Source: Actinomadura sp. KC06
GTDB lineage: Bacteria; Actinomycetota; Actinomycetes; Streptosporangiales; Streptosporangiaceae
Reading direction: 5' to 3'
Assembly (NCBI RefSeq): GCF_004348735.1
Contig: NZ_SMKT01000029.1
Span: 1 to 64,000 of the forward strand
Length of the DNA: 64,000 nucleotides
Below are positions 1 through 9,531 of this stretch, in pieces; position 1 is the stretch's first letter, and each line of letters opens with the position of its first letter. The position numbers and the translations under genes were made by a program. The notes below the pieces were generated by a model. It was not told the DNA's origin and did no database searches. It saw only the letters and a program-made list of their open reading frames with translations.

Positions 1-292
1 CTCCGGCGGCTCGTAGTTTGCGGCGGCCGGGCTCGGTGATCCAGTCGGTCGTCCAGGGTGGGTCCAGGACGGTGCGGATCTGGACGTCGGCGTATCCGGC
101 CTGGGTGAGGCGGGTGCGGAGGTCGTCGCGCATCGCGTCCAGGGCGGGGCAGCCGGTGTAGGTCGGGGTGATGGTCACCTCGACGCGGCCCGGTCCCTCG
201 CTGACGTCGCGCAGGACGCCGAGTTCGGCGAGGGTGATCATCGGCAGCTCGGGGTCGGTGACCGTTTCGGCGATCGTGCGGGCGGTCACCAT
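1..292 (-). CDS. paaD: 1,2-phenylacetyl-CoA epoxidase subunit PaaD (3' end outside window)
   Basis: Leftward frame starting ATG at 292 (or GTG at 289), with the 3' end beyond the window edge. The translation begins MVTARTIAETVTDPELPM and continues through PTYTGCPALDAM and VLDPPWTTDWI. This is the MIP18/DUF59-like fold of PaaD, whose family role is maturation or Fe-S related support of the PaaABC epoxidase. The start overlaps the paaC stop (ATGGTGA), which fits translational coupling in a paaZABCD operon. Identity is secure from motif and position. The missing C-terminus, where PaaD normally has a cysteine-rich segment, cannot be judged. Confidence 0.9.
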   Translation of the reverse strand, partial: MVTARTIAETVTDPELPMITLAELGVLRDVSEGPGRVEVTITPTYTGCPALDAMRDDLRTRLTQAGYADVQIRTVLDPPWTTDWITEPGRRKLRAAG

Positions 293-1158
293 GTCGCCCC
301 CGGGTGGGCGCGGGCCACGCTCTGCAATTCGGTGAGCAGGTCGGAGAGGGGCGCGGAGTGCTCGCCGTCGCGTCCGGCTCGATACGGCTGGACGGGATCG
401 GGGCGTTGCAGGGTGGCCTTTGCCAGGACCTCGTCCAGGACGGTGTCGAACTCTTCGCGAACGTCGGACGGGTCGACGGCGACGCCTGCTGTGGCCAGGG
501 CGCGCTCGATGTTGTGGGCCGTGAACAGCTCGCCTGTGTGTGGCCATAGCGCGTCCAGCGCCTGTTGGGTGCGGGCATGGGAGAGGTCCGTGCCGTCGCC
601 TAGGCGGATCGTCCAAAGGGCGGCGTAGTCGCGGTGGTAGGCGACCTCCTTGACGCTCTTGGCGGCGATCGCCGCCAGCACCGGGTCGCGGGACGCGGTG
701 AGGCGGTCGAGCAGGGCCAGTCGCCAGGTCGCGAAGAGCAGGAGGCGGACGGTGGAATGTGCGAAGTCGCCGTTCTCGGCCTCGGCCAGCCCCACATTGC
801 GGAATTGCGGGGCGTCGCGGAAATAGGCCAAGGCGTCTTCGTCCCGGCCTTCGTTCTCGGCGGCGCCGGCGCGGGAGAGGAGTAGGCGGGCCTGGCCTAG
901 GAGGTCTAGTGCGATGTTGGCTAGGGCGACCTCCTCCTCCAGTTCCGGTGCGTGGGTGCACCATTCCTGCAAGCGGTGCGACATGATCAGCGCGTCGTCG
1001 CCGAGCATCAGGCAGTAGGACGCCAAGGCGTGCTGGTCGATTCCGTCCGGGACGGACGTGTCGATGCCGGCGAGCGGGTCGTGGAAACCGGTACCGAACG
1101 CCCAGCGGGTCTCGTCGTTGTCCTCGGCTATCGCGCCGAGCGCATTGTCGAACGCCAT
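286..1158 (-). CDS. paaC: 1,2-phenylacetyl-CoA epoxidase structural subunit PaaC
   Basis: 290 aa, the non-catalytic ferritin-like partner that pairs with PaaA in the diiron epoxidase. This enzyme converts phenylacetyl-CoA to ring-1,2-epoxyphenylacetyl-CoA in the cytoplasm. Family signatures include YCLMLGDDALIMSHRLQEW near residues 48-66 and VALANIALDLLGQARLLL around 77-94, followed by KEVAYHRDYAALWTIRLGDG. Length matches the family. It lies between paaB (7-nt gap) and paaD (7-nt overlap) in the usual order. The start is the first ATG and gives the expected N-terminus. Confidence 0.96.
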   Translation of the reverse strand: MAFDNALGAIAEDNDETRWAFGTGFHDPLAGIDTSVPDGIDQHALASYCLMLGDDALIMSHRLQEWCTHAPELEEEVALANIALDLLGQARLLLSRAGAAENEGRDEDALAYFRDAPQFRNVGLAEAENGDFAHSTVRLLLFATWRLALLDRLTASRDPVLAAIAAKSVKEVAYHRDYAALWTIRLGDGTDLSHARTQQALDALWPHTGELFTAHNIERALATAGVAVDPSDVREEFDTVLDEVLAKATLQRPDPVQPYRAGRDGEHSAPLSDLLTELQSVARAHPGATW

Positions 1159-1165
1159 TGCGGCC

Positions 1166-1449
1166 TCACATGTGCGGGACGTTCTCAGGAATGTCGTAGA
1201 ACGTCGGATGCCGGTAGACCTTGTCGCCGCTGGGGGCGAAGAACGGGTCCTTCTCGTCCGGGCTGGAGGCGGTGATGTCGCGCGCCTTCACCACCCAGAT
1301 GCTCACGCCCTCGTTCCGCCGCGTATAGAGGTCGCGGGCGTTGTGGAGGGCCATTGTGTCGTCGGCGGCGCGCAGGGAGCCGACGTGGACGTGGTTCAGG
1401 CCGCGCTTGCCCCGGACGAAAACCTCGTACAGCGGCCAATCCTTCTCCA

Positions 1450-1450
<1 letters not shown>
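1166..1450 (-). CDS. paaB: 1,2-phenylacetyl-CoA epoxidase subunit PaaB
   Basis: 94 aa, the usual size for PaaB, the small subunit that bridges PaaAC heterodimers. The protein starts MEKDWPLYEVFVRGKRGLNH and carries the family stretch HVGSLRAADDTMALHNARD and, near the C-terminus, FFAPSGDKVYRHPTFYD. Its ATG overlaps the paaA stop by one base (TAATG), so the two are likely coupled. The reading frame stays open far upstream, but that extension is antisense-free shadow inside paaA; the ATG at 1450 is the correct start by homology. Confidence 0.96.
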
Positions 1451-2360
<910 letters not shown>

Positions 2361-2364
<4 letters not shown>

Positions 2365-4400
2365 GAGGCCTCCCGCTTGGCGACCAGGGTCAGGACGTCG
2401 TATTTCGCGACGACCGCGCCGTCCTGCCGGATGACCTCGGTGTCCCAGCGGACCTCGCCGTAGGCGGCGTCCTCGCGCGGGGTGAGCTGCTTGGCGGTGA
2501 GCCGCACGGTCAGTTCGTCGCCGGGGAAGGTCGGCGCCAGGAAGCGCAGGTTCTCCAGCCCGTAGTTCGCCAGGACGGGGCCGGGCTCGGGGTCCACGAA
2601 CAGGCCGGCGGCGAAGGAGAGCACCAGGTAGCCGTGCGCGACTCGTCCGCCGAAGAACGGATTCGCTTTGGCGGCTTCCTCGTCCATGTGCGCGTAGAAG
2701 GTGTCGCCGGTGAATTCCGCGAAATGCTCGATGTCGGCGAGCGTGACAGTGCGCGGTCCGGCGACGACCGTGTCGCCCACGCGAAGTTCTTCCAGGTGCT
2801 TGCGGAACGGATGCACGTCATCGGACGGGGTGGGTGCGCCCGGCGTCCAGCGGCCCGTGATGGCGGACAGCATGGACGGCCCGGCCTGGACGGCGGTGCG
2901 CTGCATGTGATGCATGACGCCGCGCATCCCGCCCATCTCCTCGCCGCCGCCCGCGCGCCCGGGGCCGCCGTGGACGAGCGGCGGAAGCGGGGAGCCGTGC
3001 CCCGTGGACTCCGCGGCGTCTTCCTGGTTCAGGACGAGCAGCCGCCCGTGCCACGGCGCGGCGCCCAGCACGACGCGGCGGGCGAACCCGGGGTCGGCGG
3101 TGACGACCGAGCCGACCAGGCTGCCCTGCCCGCGGGCGGCCAGCGCGACCGCCTGCGCAGCGGTGCCGTCGTAGGGCAGCAGGGTGCTGACCGGGCCGAA
3201 CGCCTCGACCTCGTGCGGCTCGGCGCGTCCGGCGCCGTCGGCGCGGAGGAGGACGGGCGACATGAACGCGCCGCGCTCGGCGTCGGCGTCCACGACCTCG
3301 ACGCGCTCCGGGTCGCCGAACACGATGGTGCCCGCGTCCAGCAGCGCCTTCAGGCGGCGGCGCACCTCTTCGCGCTGTTCAAGCCCGGCCAGCGCGCCCA
3401 TCCGGACATCTGGGTTGGACGGGTTTCCGACCGTCACCCGTGCCAGGCGTTCGCGGGCCGCTTCGGTTACGGCGTCCATCAGGGCGTCGGGTACGAATGC
3501 GCGCCGGATCGCGGTGCATTTCTGGCCCGCCTTCACCGTCATCTCGGTGACGAGCTGCTTGACGAAGAGGTCGAATTCCGGCGTGCCGGGTGTCGCGTCC
3601 GGGCCGAGGATCGAGCAGTTGAGTGAGTCGGCCTCCGCGTTGAAGCGGACGGAGCGTCCGACCACCATCGGGTGTGTGCGCAGCTTGTGCGCGGTTGTGG
3701 CGGAGCCGGTGAACGCGACCAGGTCCTGCTCGGTGAGATGGTCGAACAGGTTGCCCGTGCTTCCGCAGACGAGTTGGAGCGTCCCCTCCGGCAGGACGCC
3801 CGCCTCGATGATCAGCTCGACCAGGCGGGCGGTGAGGTACGCGGTCTGGCTCGCGGGCTTGATCAGGGTCGGCATGCCGGCCAGGAACGCGGGCGCGAGC
3901 TTCTCCAGCGGGCCCCACATGGGGAAGTTGAAGGCGTTGATCTGCACCGCGACGCCGTGCAGCGGGGTACAGATGTGCCGTCCGGCGAACGTGCCGCCCT
4001 TGCTCAGCGGCTCCACGTCCCCGTCTACCAGGACGGTGTCGTTCGGCAGCTCGCGTTTGGCCTTGCTCGCGTACGACAGCAGCACGCCGATGCCGCCGTC
4101 CACGTCGATCTTCGAGTCGGCGAGGGTCGCGCCGGTGCGCGCGGACAGCGCGTACAGCTCGTCGCGGTGCTCGCGCAGCCGGAGGCCGAGCTGCTTCAGC
4201 AGCACCGCGCGCTGGTGGAAGGTCAGCTCCCGCAGCGCCGGGCCGCCCACCCGGCGCCCGTGCTCCAGGGCCGCGCCCATGTCGATGCCGGACGAGGAGA
4301 TCCTGCCGATCTCCGCGCCCGTCACCGCGTCTGTGAGCGGGGCGCCCTCGTCCGGCGAAACATGCCAGGCGCCGGACACGTAGCTGGGAAGCGAAGCCAT
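2361..4400 (-). CDS. paaZ: Bifunctional oxepin-CoA hydrolase / 3-oxo-5,6-dehydrosuberyl-CoA semialdehyde dehydrogenase PaaZ
   Basis: 679 aa with two domains. Residues about 1-520 are an aldehyde dehydrogenase with E256 in [12 protein letters not shown] and the nucleophile C295 in [12 protein letters not shown]. Residues about 530-679 are a MaoC-like (R)-hydratase domain with the Asp/His region [18 protein letters not shown] and [12 protein letters not shown]. The fused protein opens the oxepin-CoA ring and oxidises the aldehyde product, the steps after PaaABC. It is the first gene of the leftward paa operon and has a GAGGAGG ribosome-binding site just upstream of its ATG. It ends in a 4-nt overlap with paaA. 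Length matches family PaaZ. Confidence 0.96.
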
Positions 4401-4503
4401 CGGGCCTCCTCGACCTCGTCGGCCGACTCGAATTACCGACCGTCCGTTCAGTCAGGATATTACCCCGGAACCGGTCGCCGGAGAAGGCTCGGGCGCTGCG
4501 ATA
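4401..4503. promoter_or_regulatory. Divergent paaZ/paaR promoter region with candidate TetR operator
   Basis: 103 nt between divergent paaZ and the TetR gene. An imperfect 18-nt dyad, ACCGACCGTCCGTTCAGT, lies at 4435-4452 with 12 of 18 positions symmetric; ACCGACCG-like half-sites are common for TetR-family regulators. Leftward, TAATAT (4462-4457) could be the paaZ -10, placing the dyad at its start site. Rightward, TTACCG (4433-4438) and GATATT (4456-4461) are 17 nt apart. The arrangement fits repression of both directions by the TetR protein. The site is inferred from sequence symmetry only. Confidence 0.5.
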
Positions 4504-5178
4504 ATGACCGCCGTGACCAACGAGCGGGACGGCCGCGACGGAGGCGACCGGCGGGACGGGCGCGCCCAGCGCGATGGGCGGGCGACCCGGCGGGGGCGGC
4601 CCGGCTACGACAAGGAGTCCCTGCTGCGCGTCGCCGTCAAGGTGTTCAACGAGCGCGGCTACGACGGCACCAGCATGGACGAGCTGTCGAAGCGGCTCGG
4701 CATCAGCAAGTCCGCGATCTACTACCACGTCGCGGGCAAGGACGAGCTGCTCCAGCTCGCCGTCGACCGCGCGCTCGACGGGCTCTTCGCCGCCTCCGAC
4801 GAGGCGGCGGCGGTGGAGGGACGCGCGATCGACCGGCTGGAGCGTCTCGTCCGGGCGAGCGTCGCCGTCCTGGTCGCGGAGCAGCCGTTCGTCACGCTGC
4901 TGCTGCGGGTGCGCGGCAACACCGCAGTGGAGAAGCAGGCGCTGGCGCGCCGCCGGGAGTTCGACCGCCTGGTGTCCGGGCTGGTCGCGGAGGCCGAGGC
5001 GGACGGCGACATCCGTCCCGACATCGACCCCGCGATCACGGCCCGGCTGCTGTTCGGCCTGGTCAACTCGCTGATCGAGTGGTACCGGCCCCGGCGCGGC
5101 GGCGCGGGTGCCGACGAGATCGCCGACGCGCTGTGCAAGGTCGCGTTCGACGGCCTCCGCACCCGCCCCGCCGAGTGA
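4504..5178 (+). CDS. paaR: TetR/AcrR family regulator, PaaR-like
   Basis: 224 aa. The N-terminal 35 residues are basic and Arg/Asp/Gly-rich, followed by a TetR helix-turn-helix at about 38-85 (VFNERGYDGTSMDELSKRLG, then ISKSAIYYHVAGKDELL). The C-terminal ligand-binding domain resembles TetR_C of PaaR repressors (LLFGLVNSLIEWYRP). It is divergent from paaZ, so it most likely represses the paa operon and is released by phenylacetyl-CoA. The start may instead be GTG at 4513. The family call is certain; the PaaR assignment rests on the neighbourhood and C-terminal resemblance. Confidence 0.85.
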   Translation: MTAVTNERDGRDGGDRRDGRAQRDGRATRRGRPGYDKESLLRVAVKVFNERGYDGTSMDELSKRLGISKSAIYYHVAGKDELLQLAVDRALDGLFAASDEAAAVEGRAIDRLERLVRASVAVLVAEQPFVTLLLRVRGNTAVEKQALARRREFDRLVSGLVAEAEADGDIRPDIDPAITARLLFGLVNSLIEWYRPRRGGAGADEIADALCKVAFDGLRTRPAE

Positions 5179-5187
5179 GCGGGTGAC

Positions 5188-7047
5188 CTACCCGAGGATC
5201 TCGTCGGAGAGCTGGCAGCAGCATTTGCCGCCGTCCGCGCACGTGTGCCCCTCGGCCGCGGCGGCGCTCGCCAAGGCGGCCGGGGTCGCGGCGGTGGCCG
5301 GACGGGCGCCATTCGGCCGCTCGTAGACGACCCGGCCCCCGACCAGCGTCGTGGTCACGTGCACGTCGTCGAGACCGTGCGGGTCCCGGCCGAGCATGTC
5401 GCCGTCGATGATGCAGACGTCGGCGACCTTCCCGGTTTCGAGGGTGCCCTTCCAGCGTTCCGCGTGGTCCTGCCAAGCACCCAGGCGGGTATAGGTGGCG
5501 AGCGCGTCCGCCAGCCCGATCCGCTCCGCCGTGCCCGCGACGCTGCCGTCCGCCCCCTCGCGGAGCATGGCCGTCATGACGCCGCGCAGCCAGTGCGGCG
5601 GCACCACGGGCGCGTCCGAACCCGACGTCACCTGGACGCCCGCCTGCAACGCGCTGCGGTACGGCCACTGGTACTCCGTCAGCTCGCGCCCGATGATCGG
5701 TTCGAGCACCCGCCCCTGGAGGTAGAGGATCTCCGCGTTCAGGTTCGCGCCGATGTCGTGGCGCGCCATCGTCCGCAGCGTCCGCGCCGACGGGAAGTTG
5801 CAGTGGATCACGTAGTGGCGCAGGTCCGCCCGCCGCCATTGCCGCCCGCCGGCCTTGAGGTATCCGGCGACGACCGCGTCGGTGGTGGCGTCGCCGCACG
5901 AGTGCGTGCCGATCTGCAGGTCGGCGGCCACCGCGATCTCGATCATCTCGTGCAGGTTCGCGAGCTGCTCGTCCGGTGACGCGCCGTCGATGGTGAGGCT
6001 GCCGTTCGCGCCGTTCGGGTACGGCTCGTTCATCCAGGCCGTCCTGAACCTGGGGATGCCGTCCGCGAAGACCTTCACACCGGCGACGCGCAGCGTCCGC
6101 GGGTCGACGTCGCGGAGAGGCTCGTACCCGGCGAGGACGTCGCGCAGCGACTGCGGGCCGCTGCCGCTCCCCAGCAGGGCGGTGAGGCGCAACGGCAGCG
6201 CGCCGGCACGCGCCTTCTCCGCGTAGAGCTCCAGGGTCTCCAGGTTGATGCCCGGCTCGGTGGTGCTGGTGACGCCCATGGTGTGCAGGATCTTCACCCC
6301 GGCGTCGATGCCCTGCGAGCGCTCCTCGCGGGTGAACGGCGGGACGATCCGGTTGATCAGGTTCCGCGCCGTCTCGCGCAGGACGCCGGTGGGCTCGCCG
6401 TTCGCGTCCTTGTCGATGACGCCGCCGGGCGGCGGGACGGTGTCGCGGGTGATCCCGGCCAGCCGGAGCACGATCGAGTTCACGGCCGTCGCGTGCCCGG
6501 AGAAGTCGCCCAGGACAACCGGATGCCCGCCCGAGACCGGGTCGAGATCGGCGGCCACCGGCGGGCGCGGCAGCCGGAGCTCCTGCCATCCCCGGCCGCG
6601 GATCCACGAGTCCGGCGCCGGCGCCTCGCTCGCCGCCGTGCGCACGACCGCGACCAGCTCCTCGATCGTCGCCGTGTCCACGTTGACGTTGAACGGCGGG
6701 ACGTTCAGGCCCTGCGAGGCGAGGTGGACGTGCGAGTCGTTGATGCCCGGGAGCACCGTGCCGCCGCGCGCGTCGAGAAGCTCCGTCCGGCGTCCCTTGT
6801 GGCGCCGCACGTCACGGGCCGACCCGGCGGCCAGGATGCGCCCGTCGCGAATCGCGACCGCCTCCGCCGTGCGGAAACGCCTGTCGAGGACGAGTACGCG
6901 GCCGTTGTGGATGATGAGGTCGGCGTCGCGGTCACGGCCGGGGGCGGCGTGCGCCGCTCCGGCGGGCAGCATTCCCGCGGTCGCGGTCCCGGCGGTCACG
7001 ACCGCGGCTCCGCGCAGCACCCGGCGGCGGTCCATCTCGGGGGTCAT
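5188..7047 (-). CDS. Tat-exported YtcJ-like amidohydrolase (amidohydrolase family 3)
   Basis: 619 aa. The N-terminus MTPEMDRRRVLRGAAVV plus a hydrophobic run ending AGAAHA is a twin-arginine signal with an Ala-X-Ala site near residue 34, so the enzyme is probably exported folded. The body is a metal-dependent TIM-barrel hydrolase of the YtcJ/AepA group: INDSHVHLAS (metal His pair), VKVFADGIPRF, IGTHSCGDATTD and SGSDAPVVPP (catalytic Asp). Substrate is unknown. The C-terminus is unusual, ending CADGGKCCCQLSDEILG with four cysteines in about 17 residues. An AAGGAG ribosome-binding site precedes the ATG. It converges on the TetR gene with a 9-nt gap. Confidence 0.85.
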   Translation of the reverse strand: MTPEMDRRRVLRGAAVVTAGTATAGMLPAGAAHAAPGRDRDADLIIHNGRVLVLDRRFRTAEAVAIRDGRILAAGSARDVRRHKGRRTELLDARGGTVLPGINDSHVHLASQGLNVPPFNVNVDTATIEELVAVVRTAASEAPAPDSWIRGRGWQELRLPRPPVAADLDPVSGGHPVVLGDFSGHATAVNSIVLRLAGITRDTVPPPGGVIDKDANGEPTGVLRETARNLINRIVPPFTREERSQGIDAGVKILHTMGVTSTTEPGINLETLELYAEKARAGALPLRLTALLGSGSGPQSLRDVLAGYEPLRDVDPRTLRVAGVKVFADGIPRFRTAWMNEPYPNGANGSLTIDGASPDEQLANLHEMIEIAVAADLQIGTHSCGDATTDAVVAGYLKAGGRQWRRADLRHYVIHCNFPSARTLRTMARHDIGANLNAEILYLQGRVLEPIIGRELTEYQWPYRSALQAGVQVTSGSDAPVVPPHWLRGVMTAMLREGADGSVAGTAERIGLADALATYTRLGAWQDHAERWKGTLETGKVADVCIIDGDMLGRDPHGLDDVHVTTTLVGGRVVYERPNGARPATAATPAALASAAAAEGHTCADGGKCCCQLSDEILG

Positions 7048-7168
7048 GCGAGCTCCTTGTCCTGGTTTCGGCTTTCACCGGTGGACGCCGCCGCGAGGCA
7101 CGCCGCGACGACCCCCACGGGGGAAGGTCAAGGAATGGAGGGATGTCGAGGCACAGTTTCCGACGCAG

Positions 7169-7187
7169 GTGTTGACAAAGTCAACAC
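7169..7187. promoter_or_regulatory. Perfect 19-nt palindrome, candidate operator copy 1
   Basis: GTGTTGAC-AAA-GTCAACAC, with 8-bp arms and a 3-nt centre, about 120 nt upstream of the amidohydrolase start. A second copy of the same core with one mismatch lies at 7246-7260. The spacing of centres is 75 nt. This looks like a dimeric repressor or activator site. The cognate protein is not identified. Confidence 0.5.
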
Positions 7188-7225
7188 TTAACCGAGGAGA
7201 TGACCCGGAGAAAGGCGAGAGTGAG

Positions 7226-7245
7226 AGGCCGCCTTGCGGCGGCCT
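7226..7245 (-). terminator. GC hairpin downstream of E2 gene
   Basis: AGGCCGCC-TTGC-GGCGGCCT is a perfect 8-bp stem with a 4-nt loop, 32 nt past the E2 stop in the direction of transcription. No U-run follows, as is common for actinomycete terminators. It is a plausible end for the bkd operon transcript. Confidence 0.5.
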
Positions 7246-7260
7246 GTTGACAATCTCAAC
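7246..7260. promoter_or_regulatory. Near-palindrome, candidate operator copy 2
   Basis: GTTGACAATCTCAAC matches the core GTTGAC-N3-GTCAAC of the palindrome at 7171-7185 except for one base in the right arm. It lies next to the hairpin at 7226-7245 and just after the E2 stop codon. Confidence 0.4.
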
Positions 7261-7276
7261 TTGTTGGCGCCTCGCG

Positions 7277-8524
7277 CTACAGGTTGGTGACCAGGGTTTC
7301 GGGGTGCTCCGCGCAGTCGGCGACGAAACGCAGGAAACCGCCGGCCACCGCGCCGTCGCAGACCCGGTGGTCGAAGGTGAACGAGAGCTGCGTGACCTGC
7401 CGCGGACGGACCTTTCCCTTCCGCACCCAAGGCTTCTCGGTGATGCGGCCGATGCCCAGCATCGCGGCCTCGGGGTGGTTGATGATCGGGGTGGATCCGT
7501 CCACACCGAACACGCCGTAGTTGTTGAGCGTGAACGTGCCGCCGGTGAGGTCGTCCGGGGACAGGCGGCCCTCGCGCGCCTCGTCCGTCAGCCGGGCCAG
7601 TTCCGCGCCGAGTTCGGCCAGCGTCAGCCGGTGCGCGTCGCGGACGACCGGCACCACCAGACCCCGGTCGGTCTGCGCCGCGAACCCGAGATGGACATGC
7701 GGCACCTGGACGATCTCATGCCGCTCGACGTCCACATACGCGTTCAGTTCGGGGAAGCGCCTGAGCCCGGCCACGCAGATCCGCGCGAACAGGGCCAGCA
7801 TCCCGACGCGGGCGCCGGGGTCGGCGCGCTGGATGTTCCTCTTGAGTTTGACCAGGCGGGTCGCGTCGGCGTCGACCCAGGTGGTCGCGTCGGGGATCTC
7901 GCGGCGGCTGCGGGACACCCTGTCCGCCATCGTCCGGCGGACGCCCTTGAGCGGGATGCGCACTTCATCCGCCGCGGGCTCCAGTGGACGCGCCGCCGGG
8001 GTCGCCGCGGCGGCGATCGCCTGCTCGACGTCCTTGCGCAGGACGACGCCACCCGGGCCGCTCGGGGTGAGCGCGGCCACGTCGATGCCGTGGTCCTTGG
8101 CCAGGCGGCGCACCACGGGAGAGATGACGCGGGGCGCCTCGTCGCGCGACGGCGCCGCAGGACGAGCCGCGGGACGACGGGAACGGCGGGTCTTGGTCGT
8201 CGTCCCGTAGCCGACGAGGACGTTGCCCGACCCCGCCCGTTCCTCCTCGCGGTACCGCTCGGCCGCCCCGTTCCGGGGTGCCGGTCCGGCGTTCACCGAG
8301 ATGAGAGGGGCGCCCACGGTCACGACGGAGCCCGCCTCGGCGTGCAGGTCCGCGACCGTCCCGGCGATCGGGACGGGGACCTCGACCGCCGCCTTGGCCG
8401 TCTCCACCTCCACGACGACCTGGTCGACCGTCACGACGTCGCCGACCGACACCTTCCATTCCAGGATCTCGGCCTCGGTGAGCCCTTCGCCCAGGTCGGG
8501 CAGCCGGAAGATCGTGTCGCTCAC
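7277..8524 (-). CDS. bkdC: Branched-chain 2-oxoacid dehydrogenase E2, dihydrolipoamide acyltransferase
   Basis: 415 aa from a GTG that overlaps the E1 beta stop (GTGA). Domains in order: a lipoyl domain with acceptor lysine K44 (VEVETAKAAVEVP), an E1/E3-binding peripheral domain near 137-172 (VISPVVRRLAKDHGID), and a catalytic chloramphenicol-acetyltransferase-like domain ending with the FDHRVCDGA active-site motif (His about 386, Asp about 390). It transfers acyl groups from the lipoyl arm to CoA in the cytoplasm. It is the last gene of the three-gene leftward operon. E3 is not in the window. The bkd rather than pdh assignment rests on separate E1 alpha/beta and a divergent Lrp gene. Confidence 0.88.
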   Translation of the reverse strand: MSDTIFRLPDLGEGLTEAEILEWKVSVGDVVTVDQVVVEVETAKAAVEVPVPIAGTVADLHAEAGSVVTVGAPLISVNAGPAPRNGAAERYREEERAGSGNVLVGYGTTTKTRRSRRPAARPAAPSRDEAPRVISPVVRRLAKDHGIDVAALTPSGPGGVVLRKDVEQAIAAAATPAARPLEPAADEVRIPLKGVRRTMADRVSRSRREIPDATTWVDADATRLVKLKRNIQRADPGARVGMLALFARICVAGLRRFPELNAYVDVERHEIVQVPHVHLGFAAQTDRGLVVPVVRDAHRLTLAELGAELARLTDEAREGRLSPDDLTGGTFTLNNYGVFGVDGSTPIINHPEAAMLGIGRITEKPWVRKGKVRPRQVTQLSFTFDHRVCDGAVAGGFLRFVADCAEHPETLVTNL

Positions 8525-9531
8525 GCCGCACCACCCACGTTCAAGTAACGAGTGTCGGGCTGGTCGTCGCGCTGCAGGCGGTCGAGAGCGTCCAGGATCC
8601 GGTCGACGTCCGGGAGGTGGTGCTGCTCCAGCATCGGCGGCGGGTAGGGGATGTCGAATCCGGTCACGCGGAGCACCGGCGCCAGCAGGCTGTGGAAACA
8701 GCGCTCCTGGACGCGCGCCGCGATCTCCGCCCCGACGCCCGCGAAGCCCGCGGCCTCGGCGACCACGACGCAGCGTCCCGTCCGGCGGACGGACGCGGCC
8801 ACGGTCTCGTCGTCGAACGGGACGATCGTGCGCAGGTCGACGACCTCCAGGTCCCAGCCCTCCGCCGCGGCGGCCCCGGCGGCCTCCAGCGCCACCGGGA
8901 CGCCCGGCCCGTAGGCGACGACCGTCGCGTCGGCGCCCGGGCGCCGGACGGCGGCGCGGCCGAACGGCTCCGTCCGGTCCAGGCGCTCGACATCCGACTT
9001 CGACCAGTACAGCTTCTTCGGCTCTAGGAACACGACCGGGTCGGGGTCTTCGATCGCCTCCAGCAGGAGGGAGTAGGCGTCCTCGACCGTCGCGGGCGTG
9101 ACGACCTTCAAGCCCGGCGTGTGCGCGTAATAGGCCTCGCTGGAATCGCAATGGTGTTCTACGCCGCCGATCCCGCCCGCGTACGGGATGCGGATGACCA
9201 GCGGCAGCTCGACGCGTCCGCGGGTGCGGTTGCGCATCTTGGCGACGTGCGAGGCGATCTGCTCGAAGGCCGGGTAGGCGAACGCGTCGAACTGCATCTC
9301 CACGACGGGACGGAATCCGCCCATCGCCATTCCGACGGCGAATCCGACGATGCCCGATTCGGCGAGCGGGGTGTCGAAGCAGCGGTCGTCGCCGAACTTC
9401 GCGGCGAGGCCGTCGGTGATGCGGAAGACGCCGCCGAGCGCGCCGACGTCCTCGCCGAACACCAGGACCCGCTCGTCGCCGTCCAGGGCGTCCTGGAGGG
9501 CCGTGTTGAGCGCCTTGGCCATCGTGATCAT
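8521..9531 (-). CDS. bkdB: Branched-chain 2-oxoacid dehydrogenase E1 component, beta subunit
   Basis: 336 aa, a transketolase-like pyrimidine-binding subunit. Motifs include VFGEDVGALGGVFRITDGL (TPP/K+ region), FDTPLAESGIVGFAVGMAMG and PYAGGIGGVEHHCDSSEAYY, typical of the BCKDH/pyruvate dehydrogenase E1 beta family. The C-terminal transketolase_C domain contains VVDLRTIVPFDDETV. The ATG start overlaps the E1 alpha stop in ATGA, and an open upstream extension is not used. It forms a heterotetramer with E1 alpha to decarboxylate branched-chain 2-oxoacids, feeding branched fatty-acid primers or valine/leucine/isoleucine catabolism. Confidence 0.9.
   Translation of the reverse strand: MITMAKALNTALQDALDGDERVLVFGEDVGALGGVFRITDGLAAKFGDDRCFDTPLAESGIVGFAVGMAMGGFRPVVEMQFDAFAYPAFEQIASHVAKMRNRTRGRVELPLVIRIPYAGGIGGVEHHCDSSEAYYAHTPGLKVVTPATVEDAYSLLLEAIEDPDPVVFLEPKKLYWSKSDVERLDRTEPFGRAAVRRPGADATVVAYGPGVPVALEAAGAAAAEGWDLEVVDLRTIVPFDDETVAASVRRTGRCVVVAEAAGFAGVGAEIAARVQERCFHSLLAPVLRVTGFDIPYPPPMLEQHHLPDVDRILDALDRLQRDDQPDTRYLNVGGAA

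Larger units (their letters stand above)
7048..7276. other. Intergenic region between amidohydrolase and bkd operon
   Basis: 229 nt with no coding signal. It holds two related palindromes (7169-7187 and 7246-7260) and a GC hairpin (7226-7245), each listed separately. It would contain the promoter of the leftward amidohydrolase gene and the transcript end of the leftward E2 gene. No clear -10 hexamer was found. Confidence 0.6.
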
